Shown here piece by piece: positions 27,273-36,711 of a stretch of 64,000 nucleotides of DNA (positions are counted from its first letter, which is position 1; the number at the start of each line of letters is the position of its first letter). The position numbers and the translations under genes were made by a program. The stretch spans positions 1 to 64,000 of the forward strand of contig JASCOE010000001.1 in NCBI GenBank assembly GCA_029959285.1, in the 5' to 3' direction. Origin of the DNA: Flavobacteriaceae bacterium PS02337 (GTDB taxonomy: Bacteria > Bacteroidota > Bacteroidia > Flavobacteriales > Flavobacteriaceae). A model generated the notes under the pieces. The model did no database searches. It was not told where the DNA came from and saw nothing but the letters and a program-made list of their open reading frames with translations.

Positions 27273-27707
27273 TTACTTTTTGCTTTTGCTGTCAATAACT
27301 GCTCCAGTTCCTGTTCCTAATGCCGCTCCGGCTAAACCACCAATAATAGCGCCTTCACCTTTTTTCTTACTGACAATTGCTCCAGTAGCAGCACCAACTC
27401 CAGCACCAATTACAGCACCTTTAGCAGTTGCACTCCAACCTTTCTTTTTCGTTGTGGTTGTAGTTGTGTTTCCGTTTGCAGCTTGCTGATGTACAACAAC
27501 AACTTTTTCTTTTTCAGTTTCAACTCTTTGTTCCTCTTTTATCTTAGCCATTTCAGTCTTCATTGAATCGATAACGCGTTGTTTGTTAATCTCAACTTTC
27601 ATTGAATCAATACTGGCTTGTTTGGCTTTATTTATATCTTCTTTGCTTTGTTGTTGTTGGCAAGAAGTAAAAATTATTGCTGCTAATAAAATATATAAGC
27701 CTTTCAT
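27273..27707 (-). CDS. Glycine-zipper lipoprotein
   Basis: The 144-residue protein has a short lipoprotein signal (FTSCQQQ, Cys about 16) and a charged coiled region with repeated IDSMK. The C-terminal Gly/Ala segment (GAVIGAGVGAATGAIVSKK and GAIIGGLAGAALGTGTGAV) is typical of YMGG/glycine-zipper proteins. Such segments insert in or pack against membranes. Function is unknown. Confidence 0.82.
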   Translation of the reverse strand: MKGLYILLAAIIFTSCQQQQSKEDINKAKQASIDSMKVEINKQRVIDSMKTEMAKIKEEQRVETEKEKVVVVHQQAANGNTTTTTTKKKGWSATAKGAVIGAGVGAATGAIVSKKKGEGAIIGGLAGAALGTGTGAVIDSKSKK

Positions 27708-27899
27708 GATTGTAGTTTTTAAAATTATACACTACAAAATACGGAATATCTGCTATAATGCTTATTACAGAATTTTTTAGAAAGTTTATAAGATTTGAAG
27801 ATTTTGAGGATTTGTCGAAGAGTATTTACTTTTAAAGTTTAATTATTTAATCTCGAAAAGGCGCAGAGGCGCAAAGTTTTTTTGACAAACTTCACATTT

Positions 27900-28007
27900 A
27901 GTTTGTCATTTCGAGGAACGAGAAATCTCCACGAGAAGCTCTACAAAGATTGGATTTTCGTTGCGGAGTTACTTGCGGAGATTTCTCGTTCCTCGAAATG
28001 ACAAACT
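27900..28007. repeat. Long inverted repeat of the TCATTTCGAGGAACG family
   Basis: Perfect 31-bp arms lie at 27900-27930 and 27977-28007, around a 46-nt loop that also contains related fragments. The core GTCATTTCGAGGAACGAG is the same family as the repeat at 44560-44634. It occupies most of the gap between the glycine-zipper gene and kynU. The rest of that gap (27708-27899) shows nothing definite. Confidence 0.85.
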
Positions 28008-28039
28008 GTACGTTTACTATTATTCTTTTAAATAAAATC

Positions 28040-29314
28040 TTATTTCCCTAAAATTCCTTTTTTCAGAATTTGCCCAAAATCATACATATCTTCATAAGAA
28101 CAATACAGCGGAACAGGCGCCAGACGAATTACATTTGGTTCACGCCAATCTGTAATAACTCCATTTTTCATTAAATAATCAAATAATGTTCTTCCTTCTC
28201 CATGAAGAAATACAGATAATTGAGAAGCTCTTTCTTCAGAATTTGAAGGTGTTATAATTTCAAAATTACCTGCAACTTCTTTATCAATTTCATGAAGAAT
28301 AAATTCTAAATAAGAAGTAATATGATCACGTTTTGCAATTAAATTTTCCATTCCAACCTCAGCAAACATTTCAACTGAAGCCAAATATGGTGCTAATGAT
28401 AAAACTGGTAAATTACTAATTTGCCATCCATCAGCTCCATGAACTGGATCAAAGTTTGGTTCCATTTTAAAACGGCGTTCTTTGTTGTGTCCCCACCAGC
28501 CAGCAAATCTTGGCAAATCTGAATTATGGTGTCTTTCATGAACAAAACAGCCAGAAGCATTTCCTGGTCCTGAATTCATATATTTATAACTGCACCAAGC
28601 AGCAAAATCGACATTCCAATCGTGAAGTTCTAATTTGATATTTCCAGCGGCGTGTGCCAAATCCCAACCTACTTTTGCTCCGGTTTTTTGTCCAGCTGCA
28701 GTTATAGTTTTTATGTCGAAAACTTGTCCTGTGTAATAATTAACTCCACCAATTAAAACTAAAGCCAATTCATCGCCAACTTCTTCAATTTTTGCTAGAA
28801 CATCTTCCAAACGAATATTGTGTTCACCTTCACGACGTTTAATTTCTACGATTGCATCTTCTGTTTTGTATCCATGAAAATGAACTTGACTCTGAAACAT
28901 ATATTGGTCTGATGGAAATGCTTTTTCTTCGCAGATAATTTTGTAACGTTTCCCTTTTGGCTGATAAAAAGAAACCATCAACAAATGAAGATTCACAGTC
29001 AAAGTATTCATAACCGTAACTTCAGACGGAAGCGCCCCAACAATTTTACTCAACGGTTCTGCAAATCTTTCCTGATAATCCCACCAAGGTTTTTCGGCAT
29101 AAAAATGTCCTTCAACAGCCAAATTTGCCCAATCATTCATTATTTCATCAACGTAACTTTTGGTACGTTTTGGTTGTAATCCTAAAGAATTTCCTGTAAA
29201 GTAAATCACTCGTTTATCATTAACTTTTGGGAAAATAAATTCTTGTTGATAGTGATTTAATGTGTCTTTCGAATCTAGCTCTCGTGCAAATTCGCGTGTA
29301 TTTTGAAAAGTCAT
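28040..29314 (-). CDS. kynU: Kynureninase
   Basis: A PLP enzyme of 424 residues that cleaves kynurenine or 3-hydroxykynurenine to anthranilate or 3-hydroxyanthranilate plus alanine. It shows the family's YFTGNSLGLQPK near the N-terminus and WDLAHAAGN (aspartate contact to PLP). The lysine motif SYKYMNSGPG follows, then the FAGWWGH active-site segment. I set the start at 29314 (MTFQNTREF), since the longer frame from 29377 adds an unrelated tail. Its partner enzyme gene kmo is at 12719. No dioxygenase genes of the pathway are in the window. Confidence 0.95.
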   Translation of the reverse strand: MTFQNTREFARELDSKDTLNHYQQEFIFPKVNDKRVIYFTGNSLGLQPKRTKSYVDEIMNDWANLAVEGHFYAEKPWWDYQERFAEPLSKIVGALPSEVTVMNTLTVNLHLLMVSFYQPKGKRYKIICEEKAFPSDQYMFQSQVHFHGYKTEDAIVEIKRREGEHNIRLEDVLAKIEEVGDELALVLIGGVNYYTGQVFDIKTITAAGQKTGAKVGWDLAHAAGNIKLELHDWNVDFAAWCSYKYMNSGPGNASGCFVHERHHNSDLPRFAGWWGHNKERRFKMEPNFDPVHGADGWQISNLPVLSLAPYLASVEMFAEVGMENLIAKRDHITSYLEFILHEIDKEVAGNFEIITPSNSEERASQLSVFLHGEGRTLFDYLMKNGVITDWREPNVIRLAPVPLYCSYEDMYDFGQILKKGILGK

Positions 29315-29370
29315 TGTGTTTTTGTTTTGGATGCTAAAATAACAAAAAATGTTTGTTTTGTTTTGTTTCG

Positions 29371-29583
29371 GTTTCAAGTTTCAGGTTTCAGGTTGATCTG
29401 CTTTGTGTACTTAACTGCAAAGTTCGCAAGGATTTTTTATCGAGGTTAACATTTACAAACGCTAAGTTCGCAAAGCTTTGCGTTCTTTTTCATTTGGCAA
29501 ACACAAACTGAACAAAAATCCTTGCGAACTTTGCGTTTAAATTTAGCACCGAATGTCAAAACTTGAAACTTGAAACCTGAAAC
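29371..29583. repeat. Nested inverted repeat upstream of kynU
   Basis: Outer arms of the GTTTCAAGTTTCAGGTTTC type (29371-29393, with the complement at 29561-29583) enclose inner arms. The inner arms are about 25 bp (CTGCAAAGTTCGCAAGGATT at 29414-29433, complement near 29514-29534). The inner arm resembles the CGCAAAGTT repeat at 55935-56040. The gap 29315-29653 holds only this and the queA terminator. Confidence 0.75.
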
Positions 29584-29601
29584 AAAAATATTAAAAACAG
29601 A

Positions 29602-29634
29602 AAACCCGACAGGTTTTAAAAACTTGTCGGGTTT
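29602..29634 (-). terminator. queA terminator
   Basis: The stem AAACCCGACAGGTTTT / AAAACTTGTCGGGTTT lies 19 nt after the queA stop, with T's following on the minus strand. It is nearly identical to the hairpin at 971-1001. Confidence 0.85.
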
Positions 29635-29653
29635 CTTATAAGATAAATTCTAA

Positions 29654-30703
29654 TTAAAGAATTAACATCGCATCTCCATAAGAATAGAATTTGTATCCTT
29701 CTTTGATTGCTTCGTCGTATGCTTTTTTCATTAAATCATGACCACAGAAAGCAGAAATCATCATTAATAATGTTGATTTTGGTGTGTGGAAATTTGTAAT
29801 CATACAGTTTGCAATACTAAAATCGTGAGGAGGGAAAATAAATTTATTTGTCCATCCTTCATAAGGATTTAAAGTATTTGCAGAAGAAACAGAACTTTCA
29901 ATTGCACGCATAGAAGTTGTTCCCACTGCACAAATACGTTTTTTCTTTGCTTTTGCTTCGTTTACGATATCACAGGCTTCTTGATTAATAATCAATTCTT
30001 CTGAATCCATTTTGTGTTTAGATAAATCTTCAACCTCAACTGGATTGAAAGTTCCTAAACCAACGTGTAAAGTTACTTCAGCAAAATTTACTCCTTTGAT
30101 TTCTAATTTTTTCAAAAGGTGTTTTGAAAAGTGTAAACCAGCAGTTGGCGCCGCTACAGCTCCTTCTTCTTTTGCGTAAATCGTTTGGTATCTTTCAGCA
30201 TCCTCAGCAGTTACTTCTCTGTTGATATATTTAGGAATTGGAGTTTCTCCAAGTTCTGTCAATTTGTTTCTGAATTCTTCATAAGAACCATCGTATAAGA
30301 AACGTAAAGTTCTACCACGAGAAGTTGTATTGTCAATTACCTCAGCAACTAACGAATCGTCATCACCAAAATAAAGTTTATTTCCAATACGGATTTTTCT
30401 AGCTGGATCAACTAAAACATCCCATAAACGTTGCTCAGAATTTAATTCTCTTAATAAGAAAACCTCAATTCTCGCTCCAGTTTTTTCTTTGTTTCCGTAC
30501 AAACGCGCAGGGAAAACTTTTGTATTATTTAAAATTAAAACGTCTCCGTCATCAAAATAGTTGATAACGTCTTTAAACATTTTATGTTCGATAGTTTGTT
30601 TTTGACGGTCAATTACCATTAAACGAGATTCATCTCTATTTTCTGCTGGAAATTCAGCCAAAAGTTCTTTCGGTAAATTGAAATTGAAGTGTGATAATTT
30701 CAT
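29654..30703 (-). CDS. queA: S-adenosylmethionine:tRNA ribosyltransferase-isomerase
   Basis: The 349-residue enzyme transfers and isomerises the ribosyl moiety of SAM onto preQ1-modified tRNA, making epoxyqueuosine. Family motifs visible include [28 protein letters not shown], and the C-terminal [16 protein letters not shown]. Length matches the family. The gene is preceded by a possible -7 box TATATTTG at 30767-30774. It shares the queuosine pathway with queE at 4276. Confidence 0.95.
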   Translation of the reverse strand: MKLSHFNFNLPKELLAEFPAENRDESRLMVIDRQKQTIEHKMFKDVINYFDDGDVLILNNTKVFPARLYGNKEKTGARIEVFLLRELNSEQRLWDVLVDPARKIRIGNKLYFGDDDSLVAEVIDNTTSRGRTLRFLYDGSYEEFRNKLTELGETPIPKYINREVTAEDAERYQTIYAKEEGAVAAPTAGLHFSKHLLKKLEIKGVNFAEVTLHVGLGTFNPVEVEDLSKHKMDSEELIINQEACDIVNEAKAKKKRICAVGTTSMRAIESSVSSANTLNPYEGWTNKFIFPPHDFSIANCMITNFHTPKSTLLMMISAFCGHDLMKKAYDEAIKEGYKFYSYGDAMLIL

Positions 30704-30869
30704 ATTTGAAGTTAGATTTTAAAAAATAAATCTTAGACTTTTTTATCTAAAATTTTAAATCGAATGCAAATATACGATTGTGAGATAGGCGTTGTCAAGT
30801 GTTTTGACGTTTATTTTCAAAAGTCCTTGATTTTGTGCGGTTTTGAGAACCATTAAAAATGTTTTTTCT

Positions 30870-31047
30870 AACCATATAAGTTATATAAGTTCATTTAATT
30901 TGATTTTCACATGCTGTTTAAACCCTGTTTTAAAAAACCTTTCGAGTTTCTGAATAAAAAAACCTCTAGTTGAAACCAGAGGCTATATTTTTTATTAAGC
31001 TTTGTATTGAACTTTTATTTAAATGAACTTATATAACTTATATGGTT
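30870..31047. repeat. Long inverted repeat AACCATATAAGT around the aroA terminator
   Basis: Perfect 29-bp arms (30870-30898 and 31019-31047; first bases AACCATATAAGTTATATAAG) flank about 120 nt that include the aroA terminator. The arm next to aroA begins 8 nt after its stop codon. The same family occurs at 57678-57750 and in degenerate form at 42560-42579. The remainder of the 30704-31055 gap is A/T-rich with no other clear feature. Confidence 0.85.
30963..30982 (-). terminator. aroA terminator
   Basis: On the minus strand CCTCTGGTT GA AAC..AGAGG forms a stem with one mismatch, followed by seven T's. It is a standard Rho-independent terminator about 75 nt after the aroA stop. Confidence 0.85.
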
Positions 31048-31055
31048 CAAAAATT

Positions 31056-32285
31056 TTATAATTCTGAAATTTGAAAGTTTAAAGCTTTTAAGTCATTCCA
31101 AAAATCTGGATATGATTTAGAAACTACTTCAGCATCATCAATAATAATTGGAACTTTTATCGCTAAAGGCGCAAATGCCATTGCCATTCTGTGATCATTG
31201 TAAGTTGCAATGTGAATATCGTGTTTGATATCGTCAGACTTTACTAAAGTCAAACTATCATTTGTTACCGAAATATTAGCGCCTAATTTTGTCAACTCGG
31301 TTTTTAAAGCTTCAAGTCTGTCTGTTTCTTTAATTTTTAAAGTATGAAGACCAGTCAAATGACATCCAATTCCTAAACCTAAACACGTGACTACGATTGT
31401 TTGAGCGATGTCTGGAGTATTATTTAATTCAAAATTTACATCTTGATAATTAAATCCAGGTACTTTTTCCAAAGTCATTTTATTGTTTTGGAAAGTCGTT
31501 TTTACACCCATTTTTTCATAAAGAGAAACTAATTCTGAATCTCCTTGTAAACTATTTTCTTTATAACTGCTTAACGTAATTTTTGCAGCATCAGATAATG
31601 CAACTAAACTAAAAAAATAAGAAGCTGAACTCCAGTCAGATTCTACAACCATTTCTTTTGTTTCAACTGCTTCTTTTGGATATACTTTAATTACATTTCC
31701 TTCAAAACTAGTTTTAATATCTAAATCAGCTAACAAAGCCAAAGTCATTTTAATATACGGAATCGAAGTAATTTCTCCTTCTAAGGTCAATTCTAAACCA
31801 TTGTCAAGTTTTGAAGCCACTAATAAAAGCGCCGAAATATATTGGCTGCTTACGTTTGCTGCCAAATTTACTTTTGAAGCTGTAACTTTTTTTCCTTTAA
31901 TTCGAATTGGCGGATAACCAACTTCTTTCTCATATGAAATTTCAACTCCTAATTGTGCCAAAGCTTCAACCAAAATTTTAATTGGACGTTCCTGCATTCT
32001 GCTAGAACCTGTTAAAACTACTTCTCTGCCTTCATTAACAGAAAAATAAGCCGTAAGAAAACGCATTGCAGTTCCAGCGTGGTGTATGTCTACAATTTCG
32101 TCGTTTCCTGCCAAAGCTTTTTGCATTACTTCGCTGTCATCTGAGTTAGATGTATTGGCTAAAGTAATGTTTGGAAACAATGCTTTTAGTAACAATAAAC
32201 GATTGGTTTCGCTTTTTGATCCTGTGATATTTAGATTCGAATCATCAATAGTGAATATTGAATTCGTGCTTAATTTTAAATTCAT
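31056..32285 (-). CDS. aroA: 3-phosphoshikimate 1-carboxyvinyltransferase (EPSP synthase)
   Basis: The 409-residue enzyme of the shikimate pathway joins shikimate 3-phosphate and phosphoenolpyruvate. Recognisable motifs are GSKSETNRLLLL near residue 22, HAGTAMRFLTAYFS (about 70-83), SSRMQERPI, and the C-terminal KETDRLEALKTEL and DHRMAMAFAPLA. It sits apart from the pheA operon but on the same strand, 134 nt after the MazG-like gene. Confidence 0.95.
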   Translation of the reverse strand: MNLKLSTNSIFTIDDSNLNITGSKSETNRLLLLKALFPNITLANTSNSDDSEVMQKALAGNDEIVDIHHAGTAMRFLTAYFSVNEGREVVLTGSSRMQERPIKILVEALAQLGVEISYEKEVGYPPIRIKGKKVTASKVNLAANVSSQYISALLLVASKLDNGLELTLEGEITSIPYIKMTLALLADLDIKTSFEGNVIKVYPKEAVETKEMVVESDWSSASYFFSLVALSDAAKITLSSYKENSLQGDSELVSLYEKMGVKTTFQNNKMTLEKVPGFNYQDVNFELNNTPDIAQTIVVTCLGLGIGCHLTGLHTLKIKETDRLEALKTELTKLGANISVTNDSLTLVKSDDIKHDIHIATYNDHRMAMAFAPLAIKVPIIIDDAEVVSKSYPDFWNDLKALNFQISEL

Positions 32286-32419
32286 TTTATTAATTGTAAG
32301 TTGTGAATTATGAATTATGAATGATTAGAAACATAATTCAGCCCCGCAATTTACCACTCCCCATTCATAATTCAAAATTCAAAACTCATAATTCAAAACT
32401 TATGAGTGATATTTCACAA

Positions 32420-32746
32420 TTATTTCAATTTATCGTTGTTTTTGTGACGATCTTTATCTCTAACCGATTTTAAGTCCATTTTTTTGTCAAAAGCCGCTTG
32501 CAAATCAATTCCCGTTTGGTTGGCTAGACAAAGAACTACAAAAACAACATCTGCCAATTCTTCTCCTAAATCTTTATTTTTATCGCTTTCCTTCTCTGAT
32601 TGTTCTCCGTAACGGCGCGCTATAATTCTGGCAACTTCTCCAACTTCTTCTGTAAGTTGCGCCATATTTGTCAATTCGTTAAAATATCGAACGCCGTGTT
32701 CTTTTATCCAAGTATCTACATCTAACTGTGCATTTTTCAAGTCCAT
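32420..32746 (-). CDS. MazG-like nucleotide pyrophosphohydrolase
   Basis: The 108-residue single-domain protein carries the MazG metal-binding pattern: LTEEVGEVARIIAR (EExxE type) near residue 33, then LGEELADVVFVVLCLA near residue 63. These supply the acidic residues for Mg2+. Such enzymes hydrolyse nucleoside triphosphates, often damaged ones. It begins 3 nt after the last DUF3857 gene and is part of that operon. Confidence 0.88.
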   Translation of the reverse strand: MDLKNAQLDVDTWIKEHGVRYFNELTNMAQLTEEVGEVARIIARRYGEQSEKESDKNKDLGEELADVVFVVLCLANQTGIDLQAAFDKKMDLKSVRDKDRHKNNDKLK

Positions 32747-32749
32747 CTT

Positions 32750-34714
32750 CTATGTCTTTTTTAGTATTATTTTGTCGCTTTGAATCTCGATTATTTTCTG
32801 AAAAAAGTCTCTTATCATATCATAATCATCAACTGCAAAGATAGCTTTACTTACTTCTTGAGTCACTTTAATTTGAATTTGATTTTCATCAGACATAATA
32901 TTCATGGTGTATGAAGCAGCTTTGTCTTCCATTACAATTCGTATTGGAGAAGGCAATGATTCTACTTTGTAACCAGACGGAATTTGCAGAAAAACATTGA
33001 ATTTCTGTTGTTCTGGATAACCAAAATAAATTGGCATTTGTCTTTTTTCTAATTTGAAAGGATTGCTTTTATAGGCAAAAAACAACATCGGATTTACAAA
33101 TATTTTCCCTCCAATTATATCATACGCTTTATCGGTAGTAAAAGTAGCTTTTTCAAATACTGGTTTAGATAAGTTTTGATTTTCAGCTTTATATTCTCCA
33201 ATTTCAATACCGCCAAATTGATTTTCTATTTTTTCAATGTTATTTTCATTGGTTTTGATTCCAAATTTTTCTCTAAAAACAAGTGCATTGTAATCTGATT
33301 TTTGTAGAGATAAAGTACCTTCCAATTTTGCCGATTCAGGAATTATTGATGCACTTATAGTATTATTGTTTACAGAAAATTTAGTCGGAATTAATTCGAC
33401 TTCTTCGCTAGTTCCATTTTCTTTAATCAATCTTCCTTTCCAGTTTAAAACATTTAGCGGAAGAATATTCGGAACCGTAAATTTGCTAGTTGCATCTAAT
33501 AAAATTTGTTCTCCATCAATTTCAACAGCAGCGATCAGGTAATTAAAAACCGTTCGATTAGGAAATACTGGAACACCATTTTCTACTGTACTTACTAAAA
33601 CAGGATGAACTTGTATTTTGGCAGTTTTCAGCATCGAAATCAATAACAAATTGATTTCTGCTGTATTACCTGTTTTTTCTTCGTAGGCTTTTTTTACTCC
33701 TTTATCAACATAATATCCTTTCTTTTTATTCCAATTCATTCTGTTTTGAACAAACTTGAAAATAGTATCCATTCGTTGTTTTGGAGAATTTATGTTTGAT
33801 AAAATCTTTTTTAAATCTTCTTCAAAATAACCTTTATCAGATAATTCTTTTACCAGATTAGCGTCTTTGTATGTACTTGCTGCAAGTCCTTCCCAAGTTT
33901 TGGTATAATTTACAACTGGTTTATCTGGGAATCTTTTTAGTTCTAATTCGTTCTGAATAGAACCTTTGTAGTTATCAATATTATTTACAAAACTTTCTTC
34001 TTTGAGCGACGGAACATCTTTACCCGTGTACAAACTGTTAATCTGTTTGTAATTGCTCGCATAAACTTGTTTAATCTGACCAACATCTCCACTCATTTCA
34101 GGTTTAAAAGTCCCAACAAGTAATGTTTTATAAATAAAAAACTCAGGAATTTCCGATTTGTATTCGAAGTAATTAACCGGAATCTCGTATTGAAATTCAA
34201 AATCTGGAAGACGAACCAAATTCTCAGATTTCAATGTATATTTAAATTCAATTACAGAACCTTCTTTTACATTTGGTAAAGTAATAGAAGCCGTATTCCA
34301 ATATTTATTAACTTTTTCTTTAAAATTACCGTCGCTATTTAGTTTCGTTTTTACAATTTCTCCATTTTCGAGATTGTAAGTCGCTGCATCCGAAAAAGAA
34401 ACTTTATCATCTCTTAAATTTTCATATCCAACATAATAGGATACTTTTTGAGTTGCCCAGCTTAATCCTTCTTTTTTGTAGATTTTAATTCTAAACTCGT
34501 ATACATGATTCGCAAGAAAACCACTTTGTTCATTGTAAGTAAAAAAAGTTTTTCCTTTTTTTGCAAAAATAGCGGCAGGTGCAAAAGTGTCTTTTGGATT
34601 CTCTTTTTCTTGTAATTCTTGAATTGTAACTTTTCCTAATTCAAAATTTTGAGCATTAATTTCTGTGAAAGAAAAAATTAAAAACAATAAAAAAGCAAGG
34701 GAACGAGAAATCAT
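32750..34714 (-). CDS. DUF3857 protein with inactive transglutaminase-like domain (copy 4 of 4)
   Basis: The 654-residue secreted protein has a signal peptide to about residue 21, an N-terminal beta-rich DUF3857 domain (about 50-250), a transglutaminase-like domain (about 270-420) and a C-terminal DUF2569-like beta region. Where active members carry GDCK, this one reads TGNTAEINLLL, so the catalytic Cys is Ala. The His position reads Asn (VFNYLIA), while the Asp segment LDATSKF is kept. It is probably a binding or structural protein. It lies 4 nt after the next paralogue and 3 nt before the MazG-like gene. Confidence 0.82.
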   Translation of the reverse strand: MISRSLAFLLFLIFSFTEINAQNFELGKVTIQELQEKENPKDTFAPAAIFAKKGKTFFTYNEQSGFLANHVYEFRIKIYKKEGLSWATQKVSYYVGYENLRDDKVSFSDAATYNLENGEIVKTKLNSDGNFKEKVNKYWNTASITLPNVKEGSVIEFKYTLKSENLVRLPDFEFQYEIPVNYFEYKSEIPEFFIYKTLLVGTFKPEMSGDVGQIKQVYASNYKQINSLYTGKDVPSLKEESFVNNIDNYKGSIQNELELKRFPDKPVVNYTKTWEGLAASTYKDANLVKELSDKGYFEEDLKKILSNINSPKQRMDTIFKFVQNRMNWNKKKGYYVDKGVKKAYEEKTGNTAEINLLLISMLKTAKIQVHPVLVSTVENGVPVFPNRTVFNYLIAAVEIDGEQILLDATSKFTVPNILPLNVLNWKGRLIKENGTSEEVELIPTKFSVNNNTISASIIPESAKLEGTLSLQKSDYNALVFREKFGIKTNENNIEKIENQFGGIEIGEYKAENQNLSKPVFEKATFTTDKAYDIIGGKIFVNPMLFFAYKSNPFKLEKRQMPIYFGYPEQQKFNVFLQIPSGYKVESLPSPIRIVMEDKAASYTMNIMSDENQIQIKVTQEVSKAIFAVDDYDMIRDFFQKIIEIQSDKIILKKT

Positions 34715-34718
34715 TTAT

Positions 34719-36710
34719 TTATATTTTTTTGAGAACAATTTTTTGATTTTGACTACTAATCATTTTCTGAAAAATGACTTTTAAGGAATCGTAGTATTCT
34801 GAAACAAAAATACTACTGTTTATTTCTTTAGAAAAACTAAATTGAATTTTGTTTCCTTCATTAACAACATTCATCATCATCGCGACTGAATTGTCATCTA
34901 GCGAAAATCTCGCTGGCGTAGGAAGCGTTTCTACAACATAGCCTTCTGGAATTTCTAAATTAATGAGAAATTTTTTCTGACTTGGATAACCAAAATAAAT
35001 TCCCATTTGTCTCTTTTCCTGAACAAATGGATTTTTAGTCTGCGTGTAAAACAACATCGGACTTATAAATAATTTTCCGCCAATACTTTCAACAAGATTA
35101 TTGGTTTCAAAACCAAAACTTTCCATAATTGGATCTGAAAGATTTGTGTTTTTATTATTTATTGAATAATCCGAAATTTTCAAATCGCCCAATTCTTGTT
35201 CTAATTTTTCAATATAATTCTCCTGATTTCTGGTCGCATTTTGAACTCTAAATTTATAAGCATCGTAATCTGTACGCTGAATTCTAATTTTACCATCTAT
35301 CTTTCCATTTGCATTTATTACAGCTGTTATGCTAGAATTTTCTCGTGAAGGTTTACTTGGCATCAAATCAATTTGCTTAGAACTTCCATCGCTTTTAACC
35401 AATCTTCCATTCCAATTTAAGACATTCAAAGGCAGAATATTTGGTGACGTATATTTTTTAGAAGCATCTAATAAAATTTGTTTTCCATCGATTTCTACGC
35501 CTGCAATTAAATAATTAAATCCCGCTCTTGTCGGGTAAATAGGAACTCCATTTTCTACTGTACTTACTAAAACCGGATTGGCATCTACGCCCGCCAATTT
35601 CAGCATATTTATTAAGATAAAATTAATTTCTGCAACATTTCCTGTCTGATCTTTATACGCTTTTTGAATTCCATCTTTTGAATAACAACTATTAACCTCG
35701 TTCCAATTCATTTTGTTTTGAACGAACTTAAAAATGATATTTGTTCTTTCCGTCAAGGATTCGACATTCGGCAATAATCTGCGTACATCTTCTAGCAGAA
35801 AATCTTTTTTATTGAGTTCTTTGCCAAAATTATCGTCTTTAAAAATTGTTGTTGCAACGCCTTCCCAAGTCACTGTATAATCTTTAACAGGCTGCTCTGG
35901 CATTCTAATTCTTTCTAATTCGTGTTTGATCGCGCCTCGATAATTTTCTAAATTATTAACATAAGGTTCTTCAACTAAAGCGGGAATATCTTTTCCAGAA
36001 TAAAAAGCATCAATTTGTGTGTAGTTAAAACTGCGCGTTTGGTTATATTGATTGGCGTAACTTTGGCTTCCGTTAGATAATTTAGAATTATTTTCTATTT
36101 TGTTCTTTCCTACCAAAAGAGTTTTGTAGATATAAAACTCAGGAAACTCTGTTTTGTATTCGAAATAATTTAATGGAATATCAAACTGAAAGTCAAAATC
36201 TGGAAAAACACTAATATTTTCAGACTTTAGAACATATTTATATTCGATAATAGATCCAACTTTAACATTTGGAAGTGTTATTGTTTTCTCGTTCCAATAT
36301 TCATTTATTTTTTTCTTGAATGCACCACTACTTTCTAGTTTTGTTTTTTCGACTTTAGCGTTTTCTAAATTATAAGTTACCGCATTAGAAAATTCGAGCA
36401 AGTCTTCATTTAGGTTTTTATAACCTACATAATAGGCCACTTTTTGATTGGCCCATTTTAATCCTTCTTTTTTGTAGATTTTAATCTTAAACTCATAAGT
36501 ATGAACGGCAGAAAACCCCGTTTTTTCGGTATACGTAAAAGTTGTTTTTCCTTTTTTGAATAAAATTGCAGCTGCCGCCGAAGAATCTATTGGATGTATT
36601 TTTTGTTCCAATTCGGCTACAGTAACTTTTCCAAGCTCATATTTCTGAGCTTGGATATTTAGTACATTGTAAAATAATACAATACAAAACAGAAGTTTTT
36701 TTAACTTCAT
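34719..36710 (-). CDS. DUF3857 protein with inactive transglutaminase-like domain (copy 3 of 4)
   Basis: The 663-residue paralogue of its neighbours shares the signal peptide and order of domains. The shared opening motif is YELGKVTVAELEQKIHP and the shared IKIYKKEGLKWANQKVAYYV follows. The catalytic position reads TGNVAEINFIL, again without Cys. One nucleotide separates it from the preceding gene and four from the next, so the array is surely co-transcribed. Confidence 0.82.
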   Translation of the reverse strand: MKLKKLLFCIVLFYNVLNIQAQKYELGKVTVAELEQKIHPIDSSAAAAILFKKGKTTFTYTEKTGFSAVHTYEFKIKIYKKEGLKWANQKVAYYVGYKNLNEDLLEFSNAVTYNLENAKVEKTKLESSGAFKKKINEYWNEKTITLPNVKVGSIIEYKYVLKSENISVFPDFDFQFDIPLNYFEYKTEFPEFYIYKTLLVGKNKIENNSKLSNGSQSYANQYNQTRSFNYTQIDAFYSGKDIPALVEEPYVNNLENYRGAIKHELERIRMPEQPVKDYTVTWEGVATTIFKDDNFGKELNKKDFLLEDVRRLLPNVESLTERTNIIFKFVQNKMNWNEVNSCYSKDGIQKAYKDQTGNVAEINFILINMLKLAGVDANPVLVSTVENGVPIYPTRAGFNYLIAGVEIDGKQILLDASKKYTSPNILPLNVLNWNGRLVKSDGSSKQIDLMPSKPSRENSSITAVINANGKIDGKIRIQRTDYDAYKFRVQNATRNQENYIEKLEQELGDLKISDYSINNKNTNLSDPIMESFGFETNNLVESIGGKLFISPMLFYTQTKNPFVQEKRQMGIYFGYPSQKKFLINLEIPEGYVVETLPTPARFSLDDNSVAMMMNVVNEGNKIQFSFSKEINSSIFVSEYYDSLKVIFQKMISSQNQKIVLKKI

Positions 36711-36711
36711 T

